A stretch of DNA of 64,000 nucleotides, from NCBI GenBank assembly GCA_033816765.1, contig CM066288.1:2604001-2668000 (forward strand), written 5' to 3'. Position numbers and translations under genes: made by a program. The notes beneath the pieces are model-generated. The model saw only the letters and a list, made by a program, of their open reading frames with translations. It was not told the origin of the DNA and searched no databases. This DNA comes from Nothopassalora personata (Eukaryota; Ascomycota; Dothideomycetes; Mycosphaerellales; Mycosphaerellaceae). Below, piece after piece: positions 32,765 to 43,958 of this stretch (the first letter of the stretch is position 1; each line of letters starts with the position of its first letter).

Positions 32765-33986
32765 ATGACAGCTGAGAAGTCGATCGCAAGGTGTGATGTC
32801 TCACCTCCACCTTCATCTAAACGCCGGAAATTCACCAGATACCAGTCCTCTGAAGATCTGCCCGAATTCATCGACCATGGACGCCTCACTGTTTATTCGT
32901 GGAACATCAACGGCATCGGACCATTCGTGCAAAAGTCCATCACTTCCTTTTTCCGACCTAGACGAGGAACCAGTGGCTCCAGTTCGAGCGGCTCACCACC
33001 TGCCAATCTGCGAGATGTGCTTCGGCGGTATGGATGGCCAACGATGCTCTTCCTACAAGAAGTCAAGATCAGCCCGGATGATGCAGCTACTCAGCGCGCG
33101 GTCGAGAGGTCAGTGAATCCAACCACTGACGAGGCATGCGGACAGCCATCGTACGCAGCATTCTTTTGTCTGCCAACAGACAAACATAACGCGCGTGGAT
33201 TTGGTCGGAAAGTGTATGGTGTGTGTAGCATAATCCGCCAAGATTTTTTCGAGAAATACGTTGAGCGTGTGAGGGGAGTGAGCTGGGACGTCGAGGGTCG
33301 CTTCTTGGTGTGCGAGACGAGATCTTGTGGGACGCTGCCAAAGCTCGCACTCTTCAATGTGTATGCTGTCAACGGCACCGTCGCAACTTATAAGGATCCC
33401 ACAACGGGTGAAATTGCCGGTACCAGGCACGATCGGAAGCTCGAAGTCCACAGGCTTCTGGAGGCCGAGTGTCGTACCCTGGAAGCCAGTGGAGTACAGG
33501 TTGTGCTCGCTGGCGACATGAATATTGCAAGGTCAAAGCTGGATGGACACCCTGACCTGCGCACAACGCCAGAACAGCACTGCGTGAATCGCGCCGACTT
33601 CGAAAGCAGGTTCTTCGCGCACGTTGATGGGATTGGGGATGATTCTGTGGCCACAGGTGCTATAGGTAGGAACGGCCTGAACATGGTCGACAGCTGGAGG
33701 CATCTCAACCCACGGAAAGCAGGCTATACTTACTATGGCCGGTCCCGGCCGTTCGGCGCCAGCTGCGACAGAGTCGATATGATCCTGTTGTCCAGAAAGT
33801 TGGAAGGCCTTCTCGTCAACGCTGGGATACACGAGACTGCAGCGGATCGAGGTCCAAGTGGTGAGTCCTGTGCAAAAATCGAAGGTTCAGTACAAAGGCT
33901 GACCATGGATTCATATTCAAGATCATGTCCCGCTGTATGTAGAGCTCCGGACGCACTTCGACGAGGCCGACATCGCTGGCAGATAG
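32765..33986 (+). CDS. AP-endonuclease-like (exonuclease III / EEP family) DNA repair nuclease
   Basis: Two exons, 32765-33860 and 33922-33986, with a 61-nt intron; 386 residues. The metal-dependent EEP fold is marked by YSWNINGIGPF (Asn), LFLQEVKIS (Glu), FNVYAVNG, VVLAGDMNIAR (Asp, Asn), a SWRHLNPRKAGYTYYGRSRP loop, CDRVDMILLS and, after the intron, GPSDHVPLYVEL with the catalytic Asp-His pair. It ends shortly after (DEADIAGR). APE1-type enzymes cut DNA at abasic sites and clean 3' ends in base-excision repair; in fungi a second, APE2-like class has a C-terminal zinc finger and PCNA motif, absent here. A nuclear-type basic patch (SSKRRKF) lies near the N-terminus. The intron falls inside the last catalytic motif. 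Confidence 0.9.
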
Positions 33987-34663
33987 CGGCGTGACAACGA
34001 TCTTATTTGAGTAGGCCGTTTGCGCCCCGTGCTGCTCATGAGCGTAAAAGCAAGGCGGCACGCTGGGGATGAATCCACGGTCCAGTCCGACGTCGCCGGG
34101 GCGGCATCTCGCATGTGTATAACGGTAGTCACTGGGAATGGGTCCACCGAGCATCGTGACGTCCTTGTTCCTGATATTGGACGTTGGCTGGCAGAAGATC
34201 GGCCGATGACGTTGGCGCAGCCTGTGTGCGTTCAGAGACTGGAAAGCTGATCCGCCAAAGAATTTGTGCATGATACAATGGAAATTTTAGGAAGTGAGGT
34301 GATGTGCCGAATGAGCTCCTTTTGCACCAGCCAAGCGACACTCTCCTCAAAGGATCTTGATCTGGTGTCCACGGAAGGCGGACTCCGACATTTGGAATCT
34401 AGCACGTGTATGCGGCATGGTTGAGCCCAGCAGCCAACTTTGCGGTGTTTCAGCAAGCGCTTGTTGGTGCGATGTTCGGCCCGCGAGCAGCATGCGTGCT
34501 GAAGGTTCAGCGTCCCGATCGGCGCGTTCATGCGGTTTGGGCGGATTGTTTTCTGCAAATGCAACCTGACGGACCTGCCTTCCCGCGTGGAGGCCAAAAG
34601 ATCCGGTTGACAATGCGTATGCGCACGCATCCACAACGTTGATAGCTCACCAAGAGTTGCTGC
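33987..34663. other. Intergenic region between convergent genes
   Basis: The nuclease gene (plus) and the proteasome-chaperone gene (minus) converge here. No gene or repeat is recognised; terminators of both should lie in it. Confidence 0.5.
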
Positions 34664-35157
34664 TCAGACCAAGACCGCTGTACAGACCGCGTCCACAACG
34701 CCGCGGAAGGCATCTCGTTCCTCATCAACGTCTCCACCTCCGGCAGCTCCAGAAAGATCGATGCTACTGCTGACGTAACATGGCTTCTGCAGTCGGCGGA
34801 CGAGCACTTTGGCCATGCGAATTGCGAAGTCCAGGGTGGATGGCACGCTGTACAGTGCCGTGCTCATTGGTTGAGTCTGATTGTATCTCTGCAGCACGCC
34901 GGTCAGGTTCCACATACCGCGAATCGAAATTGACCACTCACATCGGGCATTGCATAGACAAAGCTGCCCATTGCTGCAGCTTGCTGGCCTCCGTCTGGGC
35001 TCGTGCTCGTCAAGAATAGCAGGATCGACTTCGCGAGCACTGTGAGGTGCAAATTGATCCGCGTGCCGGGACTGTGTGGCAGGTCGAGGGCGAGTTCAAT
35101 CGTACCTCCAGTACGCGGGCCGTTGATAGCAGGTGCTGGTTGAGCGTCTGCGGCCAT
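34664..35157 (-). CDS. Proteasome assembly chaperone 4-like protein
   Basis: Two exons, 34942-35157 and 34664-34888, with a 53-nt intron; 146 residues starting MAADAQPAPAINGPRTGG. Motifs LTVLAKSILLFLTSTS, AAAMGSFVYAMPD (split by the intron), STALYSVPSTLDFAIRMAKVL, RRLQKPCYVSSSI and DEERDAFRGVVDAV match the small PAC4/Psmg4-type family, which binds alpha subunits during assembly of the 20S proteasome. The length is typical. It is divergent from the methyltransferase gene, with about 300 bp between the starts. The frame extends upstream of the chosen ATG but without family-like sequence. Confidence 0.82.
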
Positions 35158-35459
35158 GATCTTGTGCTGAACAGCGAGTGTTGGTGTCGATAAGAAGTGT
35201 CTGGGATTAAGATGAGAGATTCTTAGTTCTATTGGAGAAGACGCGCTTTGCCGAATGATCCTAGTGCTCGTTTTCGCGCCACCTGGTTGGATCCACTTTG
35301 CATTAGTCTCAGTTTCCTGTCTTCCTCCAACACCACCAACGGCCACATGCTTTACAGCACCTGAACGGGCATTAAGGTCATCTGGTTGTGCCCAACACGA
35401 GCATTGTACAGGGTGAGCTCGACATTGCCGGTCGATACATGGACACAAACGGATGAGCC
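35158..35459. promoter_or_regulatory. Short divergent promoter region
   Basis: 302 bp separate the start codons of the proteasome chaperone (minus) and the N2227-type methyltransferase (plus), so both promoters and leaders must share this stretch. No specific factor site is claimed. Confidence 0.5.
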
Positions 35460-36841
35460 ATGGCGTACGAGGAAGATTCCAGTCCTCTTTCAGATCCAGA
35501 AGAGCAAGCAGTGCTTCATGCAGCTCTGAACTCGTACCGGTAGGTGTTGCAGGCACAAATGTGGGGCTACTGAGTTCTTACGATTTCCTACTCCCAGCCA
35601 GTATCGCCAGGCCGCGCATTACAACATCACGCATCTCCGAAGGCAGTCTTTCTACTCCTTGCCGTCTGCACAGATTGATCTACTGTCTGCTCCACCCTTT
35701 TCGCTGCCCAAGACTTTCTGCGCCGTGGATGATGCTATTGACGCCAACGCAGATATCGCAGAGGCAATACTGCAAGCGGGAATCCCAGCCTTTGCGCTTG
35801 ACGCGAGCAAAGAGGATTGGAAAGGCCAGGCATCACCCGGGGACCTCGACAAGGCAAGATCTACGATACGCCAACTGTACCGCGACTGGTCTGCAGAAGG
35901 TCTCCCGGAAAGACATGCAGCGTTCGCGTTGATCTTGGAAGCTTTGGAAACCCATCTACCAGCTGCAGATCGTGATCAACGCGCGCGATACCCAGTCCTT
36001 GTTCCTGGGGCAGGCTTAGGACGCCTGGTATTCGACGTATGTTGCGCAGGCTATACCGTCGAAGGGAACGAGATTTCTTACCATCAGTTGCTGGCTTCGA
36101 ACTACATTCTAAACTTCACGAAGAGAGCCGGCCAACACACCTTGTACCCGTGGGCATTAAACTTTAGCAACCACATCACTCGCGCTAACCAGTTGCAAGC
36201 CGTCGAGATTCCTGATGTGCATCCTGGAGCTACTTTGGAAGCTGCCACAAACGAGATGCAATCTGAGGTTCCGTCCGCTGAGCGAATGTCAATGACAGCT
36301 GGTGATTTCTGTGTCCTGTATCGACAGCTCGAGTACGAGGATAGCTTTGCTGCGGTATCAACTTGCTTCTTCATCGACACTGCACCCAACCTCATCAAAT
36401 ACATCGAGACGATCAAGTTCTGCCTTCAACCCGGTGGTATTTGGATCAACACTGGACCTCTGTTATGGCACTTCGAGTCTGCTCCAACTCCAGCTGAGCG
36501 AGACAAGCTGCGTGGCCGAACAAACCCACAGAACTCTTATGAGGACAATGGCATTGGAGAGCCAGGGTCATTCGAGCTATCGAACGATGAAATATACGCG
36601 CTTGTCCGAGAGTATGGTTTTGAGATGGTTGAGCATAAGGATGCGCCTCCCACCGGCTACAGTAAGTGAATCGAAGGGTTAAAGGTTGCCCCCTCTCCCT
36701 TGACTGAGACATCTGCTGACCTTGAATCCTTTGCTTTCAGTCCAAGACAGCCGATCCATGCTGCAGCACGTTTATCGTCCTGTCTTTTGGGTCGCACGGA
36801 AGAAAGTGGAAAGTGATGAGCTTGCAGCCGCTCTCAGTTAG
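35460..36841 (+). CDS. N2227-type methyltransferase (carnosine N-methyltransferase family)
   Basis: Three exons, 35460-35539, 35598-36661 and 36741-36841, with introns of 58 and 79 nt; 414 residues. The N-terminus MAYEEDSSPLSDPEEQAVLH leads to a helix with YRQYRQAAHYNITHLRRQSF. The SAM-binding core has VLVPGAGLGRLVFDV and GNEISYHQLLASNYIL, typical of the N2227 family. Further blocks are FFIDTAPNLIKYIETI, PGGIWINTGPLLWHF and, across the last intron, HVYRPVFWVARKK. Animal members methylate carnosine to anserine. Fungi lack carnosine, and the yeast homologue has a poorly defined substrate, so only histidine-imidazole-type methylation of a peptide is plausible here. Length and motifs are complete. 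Confidence 0.9.
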
Positions 36842-37208
36842 ACGACACCTCGTAGCAGGCCTCGGATATGAGTGTAGGAAGACGCCATAGCATTTAAGGG
36901 TCTACGAGTCTAAATAGACCATCTACCGGTACTGTTGCAAACTTCTCAAACTTCGCTTATCAAAGCTCCGCCGTTTTCAACACCTACTCCGAGCCTACTT
37001 CGCCGAATTCGAGCCGAACACCTCGGCTTCGAATCTTCCAAGACGCGCCGAATCCAGAGCGTGACATGGATACGGACGTACCTGGCAGAAACAAACGAAA
37101 TGAAGAAAGAAGCTCTGTTATTCCTCCCCTGTGCCCTGTGGTCCGTATCCATATCTTGATCTTCGTATAGCCCACCGTCTTGCAGTATTATAGTCCAGTA
37201 CGCCCACC
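36842..37208. other. Intergenic region
   Basis: 3' flank of the methyltransferase gene and promoter of the thioesterase gene. It contains a short inverted repeat: TATGGATACGGAC-like strings near 37066-37079 and, reversed, near 37140-37152. No gene is seen. Confidence 0.45.
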
Positions 37209-38303
37209 ATGAGCCGGCCGACGCTCATTAAGCCACCTCAGTCGTCGCAAGACAAGGCACCTATCGAAGATGTGCTAGAACTGACACATCTGGCTGACAT
37301 CGACCCGAATCTCTTCACAAATACGCGACCAGTATGGCATCCACCGGGGGCTCGAGGCGTATACGGCGGCGCAGTCATCGCTCAATGTCTAGCAGCCGCG
37401 CAAAAGACTGTCCCCGAGAAGTTCGCAGTCCATAGCATGCACTGCTACTTCGTCCTGAACGGTAATGCCGATATCCCTATCATCTATCACGTCGAACACG
37501 TACGAGAAGGAAGATCCTTCGCAACGCGAACCGTTCAGGCCCGCCAGCGCGGCCAACCGATCTTCACCACAACCCTCAGCTTCACACGAGAAGGATCAGG
37601 GGGAAAGCAAACAGTGCACCACCAAGCAAGAATGCCAGATATCCCGGCACCCATAGAAATGGAGCCTGTTGACATCCTCCGAGGAAACAAGTCCCCCTTT
37701 GTCACCCAACGGGTCGACATCTACAACAACGACAGCCCCCACCCGCACGAGAAGCGAACAAGACAATGGATAAAAGCCCGTGGCAAGATCAGTGATCACG
37801 GAGGCCACCAGGCACATCTCTCTGCTCTCGCATATATGTCCGACTCATATTTCATCGGCACCGTAGCCCGCACGCACAGGATATGGCGGCACGGCCAACT
37901 CTCCTCCAAAGATGCCAAGTCCTCCGACAAGACGTCCTCCATCCCCGCGGAACTCCTCGAAAAGCTGAAGCGGATGGACCTTGAGACTCTAAGACGTGTA
38001 GAAGGCATGGACGACGATATGATCAACCAGCTCAAGACGTTGGAAATCAAAGATGGGGTGATCCAGGGCTTGAAGGGCAACAGACCGGAAATTGGAATGA
38101 TGGTGTCATTGGATCACAGCATCTATTTCCACGACCCGAAGGGCTTCCGGGCGGACGAGTGGATGTGTACAGAGTGTGAGACGCCTTGGGCGGGCGATGG
38201 AAGAGGCTTTGTGACACAGAGGATTTTCACCAAGGAGGGCAAATTGATTGCTAGTTGTGTGCAGGAAGGTGTGGTGAGACTGAAACAGGACTCAAAGCTG
38301 TGA
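37209..38303 (+). CDS. Peroxisomal acyl-CoA thioesterase II (TesB type)
   Basis: Intronless, 364 residues. It has a double hot-dog fold: first copy with RPVWHPPGARGVYGGAVIAQ and VHSMHCYFVLNGNADIPIIY, then VREGRSFATRTVQARQRGQP; second copy with LAYMSDSYFIGTVARTHRIW, MMVSLDHSIYFHD, WMCTECETPWAGDGRGFVTQ and LIASCVQEGVVR. The C-terminus is DSKL, a perfect type-1 peroxisomal targeting signal. The enzyme hydrolyses acyl-CoA to free acid and CoA, tuning CoA pools during peroxisomal beta-oxidation. An insert of about 45 residues with Ser/Lys (KDAKSSDKTSS) separates the two domains, as in other fungal members. Confidence 0.93.
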   Translation: MSRPTLIKPPQSSQDKAPIEDVLELTHLADIDPNLFTNTRPVWHPPGARGVYGGAVIAQCLAAAQKTVPEKFAVHSMHCYFVLNGNADIPIIYHVEHVREGRSFATRTVQARQRGQPIFTTTLSFTREGSGGKQTVHHQARMPDIPAPIEMEPVDILRGNKSPFVTQRVDIYNNDSPHPHEKRTRQWIKARGKISDHGGHQAHLSALAYMSDSYFIGTVARTHRIWRHGQLSSKDAKSSDKTSSIPAELLEKLKRMDLETLRRVEGMDDDMINQLKTLEIKDGVIQGLKGNRPEIGMMVSLDHSIYFHDPKGFRADEWMCTECETPWAGDGRGFVTQRIFTKEGKLIASCVQEGVVRLKQDSKL

Positions 38304-38437
38304 GAGCATGACCACAGCATTAGTATTACTTTTGCGGCTTTGTACTGTACTGTTCTGAGAGATTGCACTTATATGGAGTGCGCGCCTTGCGTTCTTTTGC
38401 TGTGTCCACTAATCGAGGCGGTGGCCTAGTTGGTTAT

Positions 38438-38940
38438 GTATATCGCGAATGACATTTTCAGGTCCGTATGCCTGTCTGCCTGTATGCCTATAGCCCTAGG
38501 TATAGTTGATCTATCCCCTGTTCTTACGCTTAACTTCTTAGTTAAGGCTAGAGGTACAATTTTCTTTAACTATGCAAATGTTATATATATTATAGTATAA
38601 ATGATCCTAAAAAGCAAGTAATATAGGTACTCAATAAATCAGAGAGGCTGCATAAAAGAGTAGATACTTTAAATAGATAGTATTAATACGTACCTAGATA
38701 GATTAGCACATGAACAATTTTTTTAATATAGATTGTATAGGTTGTGTATAATTATTTATAGGCGCTAGTTAAGTATTATCTATACTTACTTATAACTATA
38801 ATAATTAGTGTCTAGAAATAAGTACAGATAATCTAGAAACAGGCTTATAGGCATAAAGGCATAGAGGCATAGAGGCATAGAGACATAGAGGCATAGAGGC
38901 GGACAGGCAGATGGACCCAATCATGTCATTCGTGATATAC
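38438..38940. mobile_element. MITE-like foldback element, AT-rich (RIP-like) core
   Basis: The two ends are inverted repeats of about 55 bp. Both arms begin GTATATC[G/A]CGAATGACAT, then GGTCC, then octamers of the type TATGCCTG/CTATGCCT. On the right, the octamer (AGGCATAG) is repeated about nine times at 38841-38912. The 390-bp centre is strongly AT-rich and codes for nothing. The structure fits a non-autonomous foldback or MITE element. No convincing target duplication was found. It lies just after the thioesterase gene. Confidence 0.7.
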
Positions 38941-39391
38941 TAGTACGACCAGGACACGAGGATAGATCGGAGACTGAGCACCACACACATTCGGATGGTA
39001 GCAGTTCGGGAAACGATCGACTTATCACGGATGTTGTCATATATGCTTTGGAACGGTGTATCGATGGACTGCCACGAAGGCAGGGACTGCACAATCGGAT
39101 GGCTCACGAATCAATAAATGTAGATTCAGGCAGAGCATCCATCAATGTTGTGGTTGGCCTCGTGGAGGATAAGCAATATCTGTGCCCCGCTCCTCCTATG
39201 CCCCGCTAGAAAGTTTTCTCGATTTGACTCACGTAGCCCATTGGCATATTATCCAACAACAACAACAGCAACAAAAACATCCTCATGCTCCTCGCACCGA
39301 CTCCTTCTCACGAGACACTCCTCAGCAATACCCAGTCACGACTCTCGCCCCGAAGACTGAAGCAGCTCACGGCGACACACTACCCGGCACG
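38941..39391. other. LEU4 upstream region
   Basis: Holds the LEU4 promoter. An out-of-frame reading frame at 39145-39360 starts with a presequence-like peptide (MLWLASWRISNICAPLLLCP). The LEU4 frame itself is open upstream of its first ATG through a CAA-rich run (39256-39276, poly-Gln if translated). No clear splice pair links them. Confidence 0.4.
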
Positions 39392-41441
39392 ATGCCAATG
39401 CTTGCGGATCCCAGCAAAAAGTACAGGAAGTTCAAGCCATTGGACGTCCCCGACCGACAATGGCCCTCCAAGACTATCGAGAAGGTGCCCCGGTGGCTGG
39501 CCACTGACCTGCGAGACGGCAATCAGTCCCTAGTAGACCCCATGGACGGCGAGCAGAAGTGGAGGTACTTCCAGATGCTCGTGAAACTGGGTTACAAGGA
39601 GATCGAAGTCGCATTTCCCTCTTCGGGAGCCACGGACTACGACTTCGTGAGGAAATTGGTCACGACCCCCGGCGTGGTACCCGACGATGTCTGGCTGCAA
39701 GTCTTGTCGCCATGCAGGAAAGAGCTCATTCGACGGACAGTGGACAGCTTGAAGGGCGCAAAGAAGGGCATTCTGCATTTGTACCTCGCGACGAGCCCTT
39801 GTTTCCAGCAGATTGTGTTCGGCATGGATAACAAGCAGTGCAAAGAGCTCGCGGTAGAGTGCACCAAGTACGCACGATCAATCACAAAGGACGACCCAGA
39901 GTCTGGTGTGGAAGCATGGGCATTCGAGTTCTCACCAGAGACATTCTCCGACTCAGATCCACAATTCGTGATTGAGATCTGTGAGGCGGTGAAGTCAGCT
40001 TGGGAGCCTAGTGTAGAGAATCCCATCATTTTCAACCTACCAGCGACAGTCGAAATGGCAACACCAAACGTTTACGCAGACCAGATTGAATACTTTTGCC
40101 GGAACATCACTGAGCGCGAGAAGATCTCAGTCTCTTTGCACCCACACAATGACAGAGGCTGCGCGGTCGCGGCAGCAGAGCTGGCACAGATGGCCGGCGC
40201 AGACAGAGTGGAGGGCACGTTATTCGGCAACGGTGAACGGACGGGCAACGTTGACTTGGTGACTCTGGCCCTCAACCTGTACACTCAAGGCATACATCCA
40301 AAGGTTGACTTCTCGGATATCAATAGCGTGATCGATATTGTGGAGAAGAGCAACAAGATCCCTGTGCATCCACGCGCTCCATACGGCGGCTCTCTGGTAG
40401 TGTGTGCCTTCTCTGGCTCTCACCAGGATGCGATCAAAAAGGGCTTCAACATCAGAGACAAGCAAAGAGCTGGGCCCGAGGATCCCTGGGAGATGCCTTA
40501 CCTGCCACTCGACCCTCAAGATATTGGCAGAACATACGAGGCTGTCATCCGTGTCAACAGCCAGTCTGGTAAGGGTGGTATCGCCTGGATTATCAAACGC
40601 ACTCTTGAGCTCGATCTGCCTCGTGGTCTGCAAGTCGCCTTCTCCAAGATCGTACAAAGGGAAGCCGATATGATCGGACGAGAACTCCTGGCCAACGAGA
40701 TCAAAGACCTCTTCGTGGACGCATACCATCTCAACAAGAACCCAAGGTTCGCCCTCGTCGACTACAACATCTCCACCGACCGCTCCGCGTCGCCAGCGCC
40801 TCCCACCGGAACAGGCAAGACCACATCAGGCCGTGACCTTCGCCGCCGCTTCACCGGTGTCATCGATATTGACGGTCGCGAACACAACGTCGAAGGTGTC
40901 GGCAACGGTGCCCTCTCAGCTCTTGCCAACGCTCTCAAGAACCTGGGCGTCGATCTCGACATTGTCGATTACAAGGAACACGCCATTGAACGACAAATGG
41001 AAAAGAAACGCGACACACAGGCAGCGACGTACATAGAATGTACGGCCGCAAGCTCGCACCAGAAAGTCTGGGGCGTGGGCATTCACGAAGACGTCGTGCA
41101 ATCGTCTCTCTTTGCTTTGCTTGGCGCAGCATCATCGGTGAGTTACACAAGTTCCATCTAAGATCATCAAGATCTTGGTAACTGAATCCATAACACTTGC
41201 GGTGGCTTTCTTGGTTGTTAGAGTCGTTGCTAATAATGCCATTTCTGCATAACAGTTCCTCTCGTCGAGACCTACTACACCCGTCCGGTTTCGCTCGAAC
41301 ACTGAAAGTCTGAAAGTCGGAGGACCAGATCTCAGCCATGAGAAACGGGTGCTGAATGGTGCGCCAGAGAACTCAGGGCCAGATTCAGAGGCTCGTATTG
41401 TTGTAAATCTCGAGGCTAAGGTCAATGGGGATGGTGCATGA
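39392..41441 (+). CDS. LEU4: 2-Isopropylmalate synthase
   Basis: Two exons, 39392-41137 and 41256-41441, with a 118-nt intron; 643 residues from MPMLADPSKKYRKFKPLDVP, the usual cytosolic-form start in filamentous fungi. The catalytic TIM barrel has LATDLRDGNQSL (metal and general-acid residues), GYKEIEVAFPSSG, SVSLHPHNDRGCAVA (metal-binding histidines) and GTLFGNGERTGNVDL. The C-terminal leucine-feedback domain has GRDLRRRFTGVIDIDGREHN and GNGALSALANALKNLGVDL. The enzyme condenses acetyl-CoA and 2-oxoisovalerate, the first committed step of leucine synthesis. The frame is open above this ATG, and fungal orthologues often have a longer mitochondrial form from an upstream start. Here a presequence-like peptide exists, but in another frame. 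Confidence 0.94.
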
Positions 41442-42038
41442 GGCTGGACGAACAGTTGATAAGGCTCATGCATGTGCTTGTGGCGTTTGCATTGCTGCTG
41501 CTCGTTGGACCAGATGAACGAGAAAGCAAGGAAAGAAAGAGATGGAATGCTAACCTGATCATCATGCATGCGTGGAACTTTCGACGATGTCACTGTTCCA
41601 ACCAGCCATCTGCCGCCATTCCTGCCTTACGTATGGGATCTCGTATTTCATGCCTTGGGTGCTGGGACGTGCTGAGCGCTACATCGTGTACTAGACGAGT
41701 CTTCATCGAGCTGAACCGTCCGGTCACTATTTCTTACTGCTCGAGCAGTTTCACGCTGTTCGCACGTGCCTGATGCGCTGCTCGCTGGTCTTTCATAGAC
41801 ACGCATATGTCGGATCTAGCCTCATCACCTCACCTCCAGCTGTTTATATAAGACAGCAGATCACGGCGACTAACGACCTTTGACCGTCGCCCTACACGAG
41901 ACGAGTGTAGTAGTTCGCCGCCACAAGCCTTCCACAGGTATCGTCTTCTGCAAGTTGCTCCACGAAATCCGGTTCACTGACAAGTGGTAAAATCCTAAAG
42001 GAAGGTGTGAAATACAGAGCGTTGCAGAGCATCGTTGT
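41442..42038. other. Intergenic region between convergent genes
   Basis: LEU4 (plus) and the amidase gene (minus) converge here. No coding sequence with motifs is seen. Confidence 0.5.
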
Positions 42039-43958
42039 TTAGAGCTTGCTAGCACCAAGCTTTGCATAGCTGTCTGAGCCTTCTCGTAGAGGCCCCATCG
42101 CCTCATCGATCACGGCCATCGCTTGCACAAGTTTCCTCTCCGTCAGACGGGGTGTGATGACTTGCACGCTGAGTGGACTGTCGAGGTAGACCTCGCGGTC
42201 GACTTCTGTCCACAGTTCCCTGTTGATCTTGTCCCATCCATTCAATGGTTGAGAAGTGGGCACTTCACCCTTCAAATCGTCTTTGGTGAAGTGCCTCACC
42301 GGCACCACGCCAGTCGAGAGGTCGAGGAGGTTCCATGCAGCTGTGTAGTTCGCGGTATTCCAGCGATCGATCTCAGGGATGGGGTGCGGTGCCACGGGAC
42401 AGATGATTGCGTCGAGAGTCCTATCTCCAAGCCGTGCTTGACTGGCATCTGTCAGCCAATACCCTCCACTCTCTTTCCAGACGTGCAGGAATGCAGCCTG
42501 TAATTCAAGCTTCGACGCCTGCAAATCCACTACCTCGCTTGTTGACTTCCGCGGCCTTCGTTTGATGCGGCTTTCCAGCCATGGCGACAGTGGTTCGCCA
42601 GTCGGCTCAAGGAGGTCCAGCCATTGATTATTCCCGTCGATGGATATAATCCCGTTGAACGTCTTGAGGCAGCGGGACAGGATGGGCGAGATATCCACTT
42701 CGACCACCTCGATGGCCCTGCAACCCAAAGCACCACCTCCCCGAAGCGCCTGCGCGACCTGTTCCATCAAAGTTTCAATGGGAGGCAGGGGCCTCACGTG
42801 TCCATCTGTCCGCGCAACGCCAACACGAAGTGGCTTATCGGTAGTCGACAGTAGTGGCACGGAGTTCCAAGGTTGCGGCACGACTTCAGAGTCCAGTCTT
42901 TCAGCGCCCGCATTGCCCACCGCATGCATGAATAGCTCAAGGTCTCTGACGCTCGTCGCGAGAGGTCCCGCGGTGGCTTCAATCTCAACCTTGCTGCTGC
43001 CAGACCGCTTGCCACCTTCCTGCCCTGCGAATGGAACGCGTCCGTGACTCGGCTTCAACCCGTATAGACCATTGCATACGGCTGGGATTCGAATGCTGCC
43101 TCCAACGTCGGTTCCGACACCTAGAATAGAACCACGCATGGCCAACAACGCTCCCTCTCCACCAGAGCTACCACCGGGAGTGAGCCTCGTGTTGGCTGGG
43201 TTGAGTGTGCGGCCGAAGACGTTGTTGTGGCTGTCGAGTGCCATCATCGTTTGTGGAATCTAAAAAATCAAGGTAAGCTAGCAGGATAGTCTGAGAAAGA
43301 AAGGCCAGAATCCATGAGTATTTAAGTGTTTCTGAGGTGTCACACTAGGGCTACTGTATTTGATCTTACTTACGTTGGTCTTGCAGTAGACGACGGCGCC
43401 AAGGGACAGGAGGACATCGACTAGGGCGGAGTTCGTGGTAGCGGGCTTAAAGCACAAGCTTGCAACGCCAACAGAAGCATCGTAGCCTCGTATCTTGAAA
43501 GTGTCCTTGAGACTTATGGGCAGGCCATGAAGTGGTCCCAGTGGCTTGCCGGTCTCCTCGAGGTGCTCGTCAAGCTTGCGGGCTCGCAGGAGAGCATCTT
43601 CAAACGGAATTTCCGTGAGGCAGTTTGTCAGTTGCTGAGCTGTGTTCTAGAACATAGGGTCAGATTGTATTGCCGCATACTCTCAGGCGGACACACCTAT
43701 CGCCGCCCGTTTGCAGAACGCTCGAACGACATGTTCACTCTCGAGACTGCCCGCTGCTAGATCGTTCAGCAGCCCAGTGGCATCGTAACTTTCAGTAATT
43801 TGGATCTCGTGATCAGTGAGTATACCACATTGACGAGGCACGGCCAGGACGTCGCCCCAGCTTCCTGACGCAGTCTTCTGCAATCTCCATTCTGGAGGTA
43901 TCCGTGCTTCACGCTGTGCCTGCTTTCGACTTGTAATATCTCGCCACTTATCAGTCAT
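42039..43958 (-). CDS. AmdS-like amidase with C-terminal SKL
   Basis: Three exons on the minus strand: 43697-43958, 43374-43639 and 42039-43259, with introns of 57 and 114 nt; 582 residues from MTDKWRDITSRKQAQREARI. An ATG 13 codons upstream (43997) is in frame. The amidase-signature Ser-Ser-Lys triad is present: Lys in LHGLPISLKDTFKIRGYD, Ser in TPGGSSGGEGALL and Ser in GVGTDVGGSIRIPA. The N-terminal FCKRAAIAQQLTNCLTEIPF region and the C-terminal SPLSVQVITPRLTERKLVQAM are typical of fungal acetamidase-like enzymes, which hydrolyse amides to acid and ammonia. The final residues are ASKL, a peroxisomal type-1 signal. The substrate is unknown. The second intron is an introner-like copy related to that of PAN3. 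The phase and acceptor of intron 1 were chosen to restore RAAIAQQL. Confidence 0.92.
43260..43373 (-). repeat. Introner-like element (intron 2 of the amidase gene)
   Basis: A 114-nt intron (GTAAGT donor, TTTTTTAG acceptor) aligned end to end with the 110-nt PAN3 intron at 15044-15153. Shared blocks include ATACAGTAGCC, TAGTG, CATGG.TTCTG.CCTT and CTTTC. It sits in phase 0 between KTN and IPQTMM, at a place where the protein alignment is otherwise uninterrupted. Confidence 0.75.
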
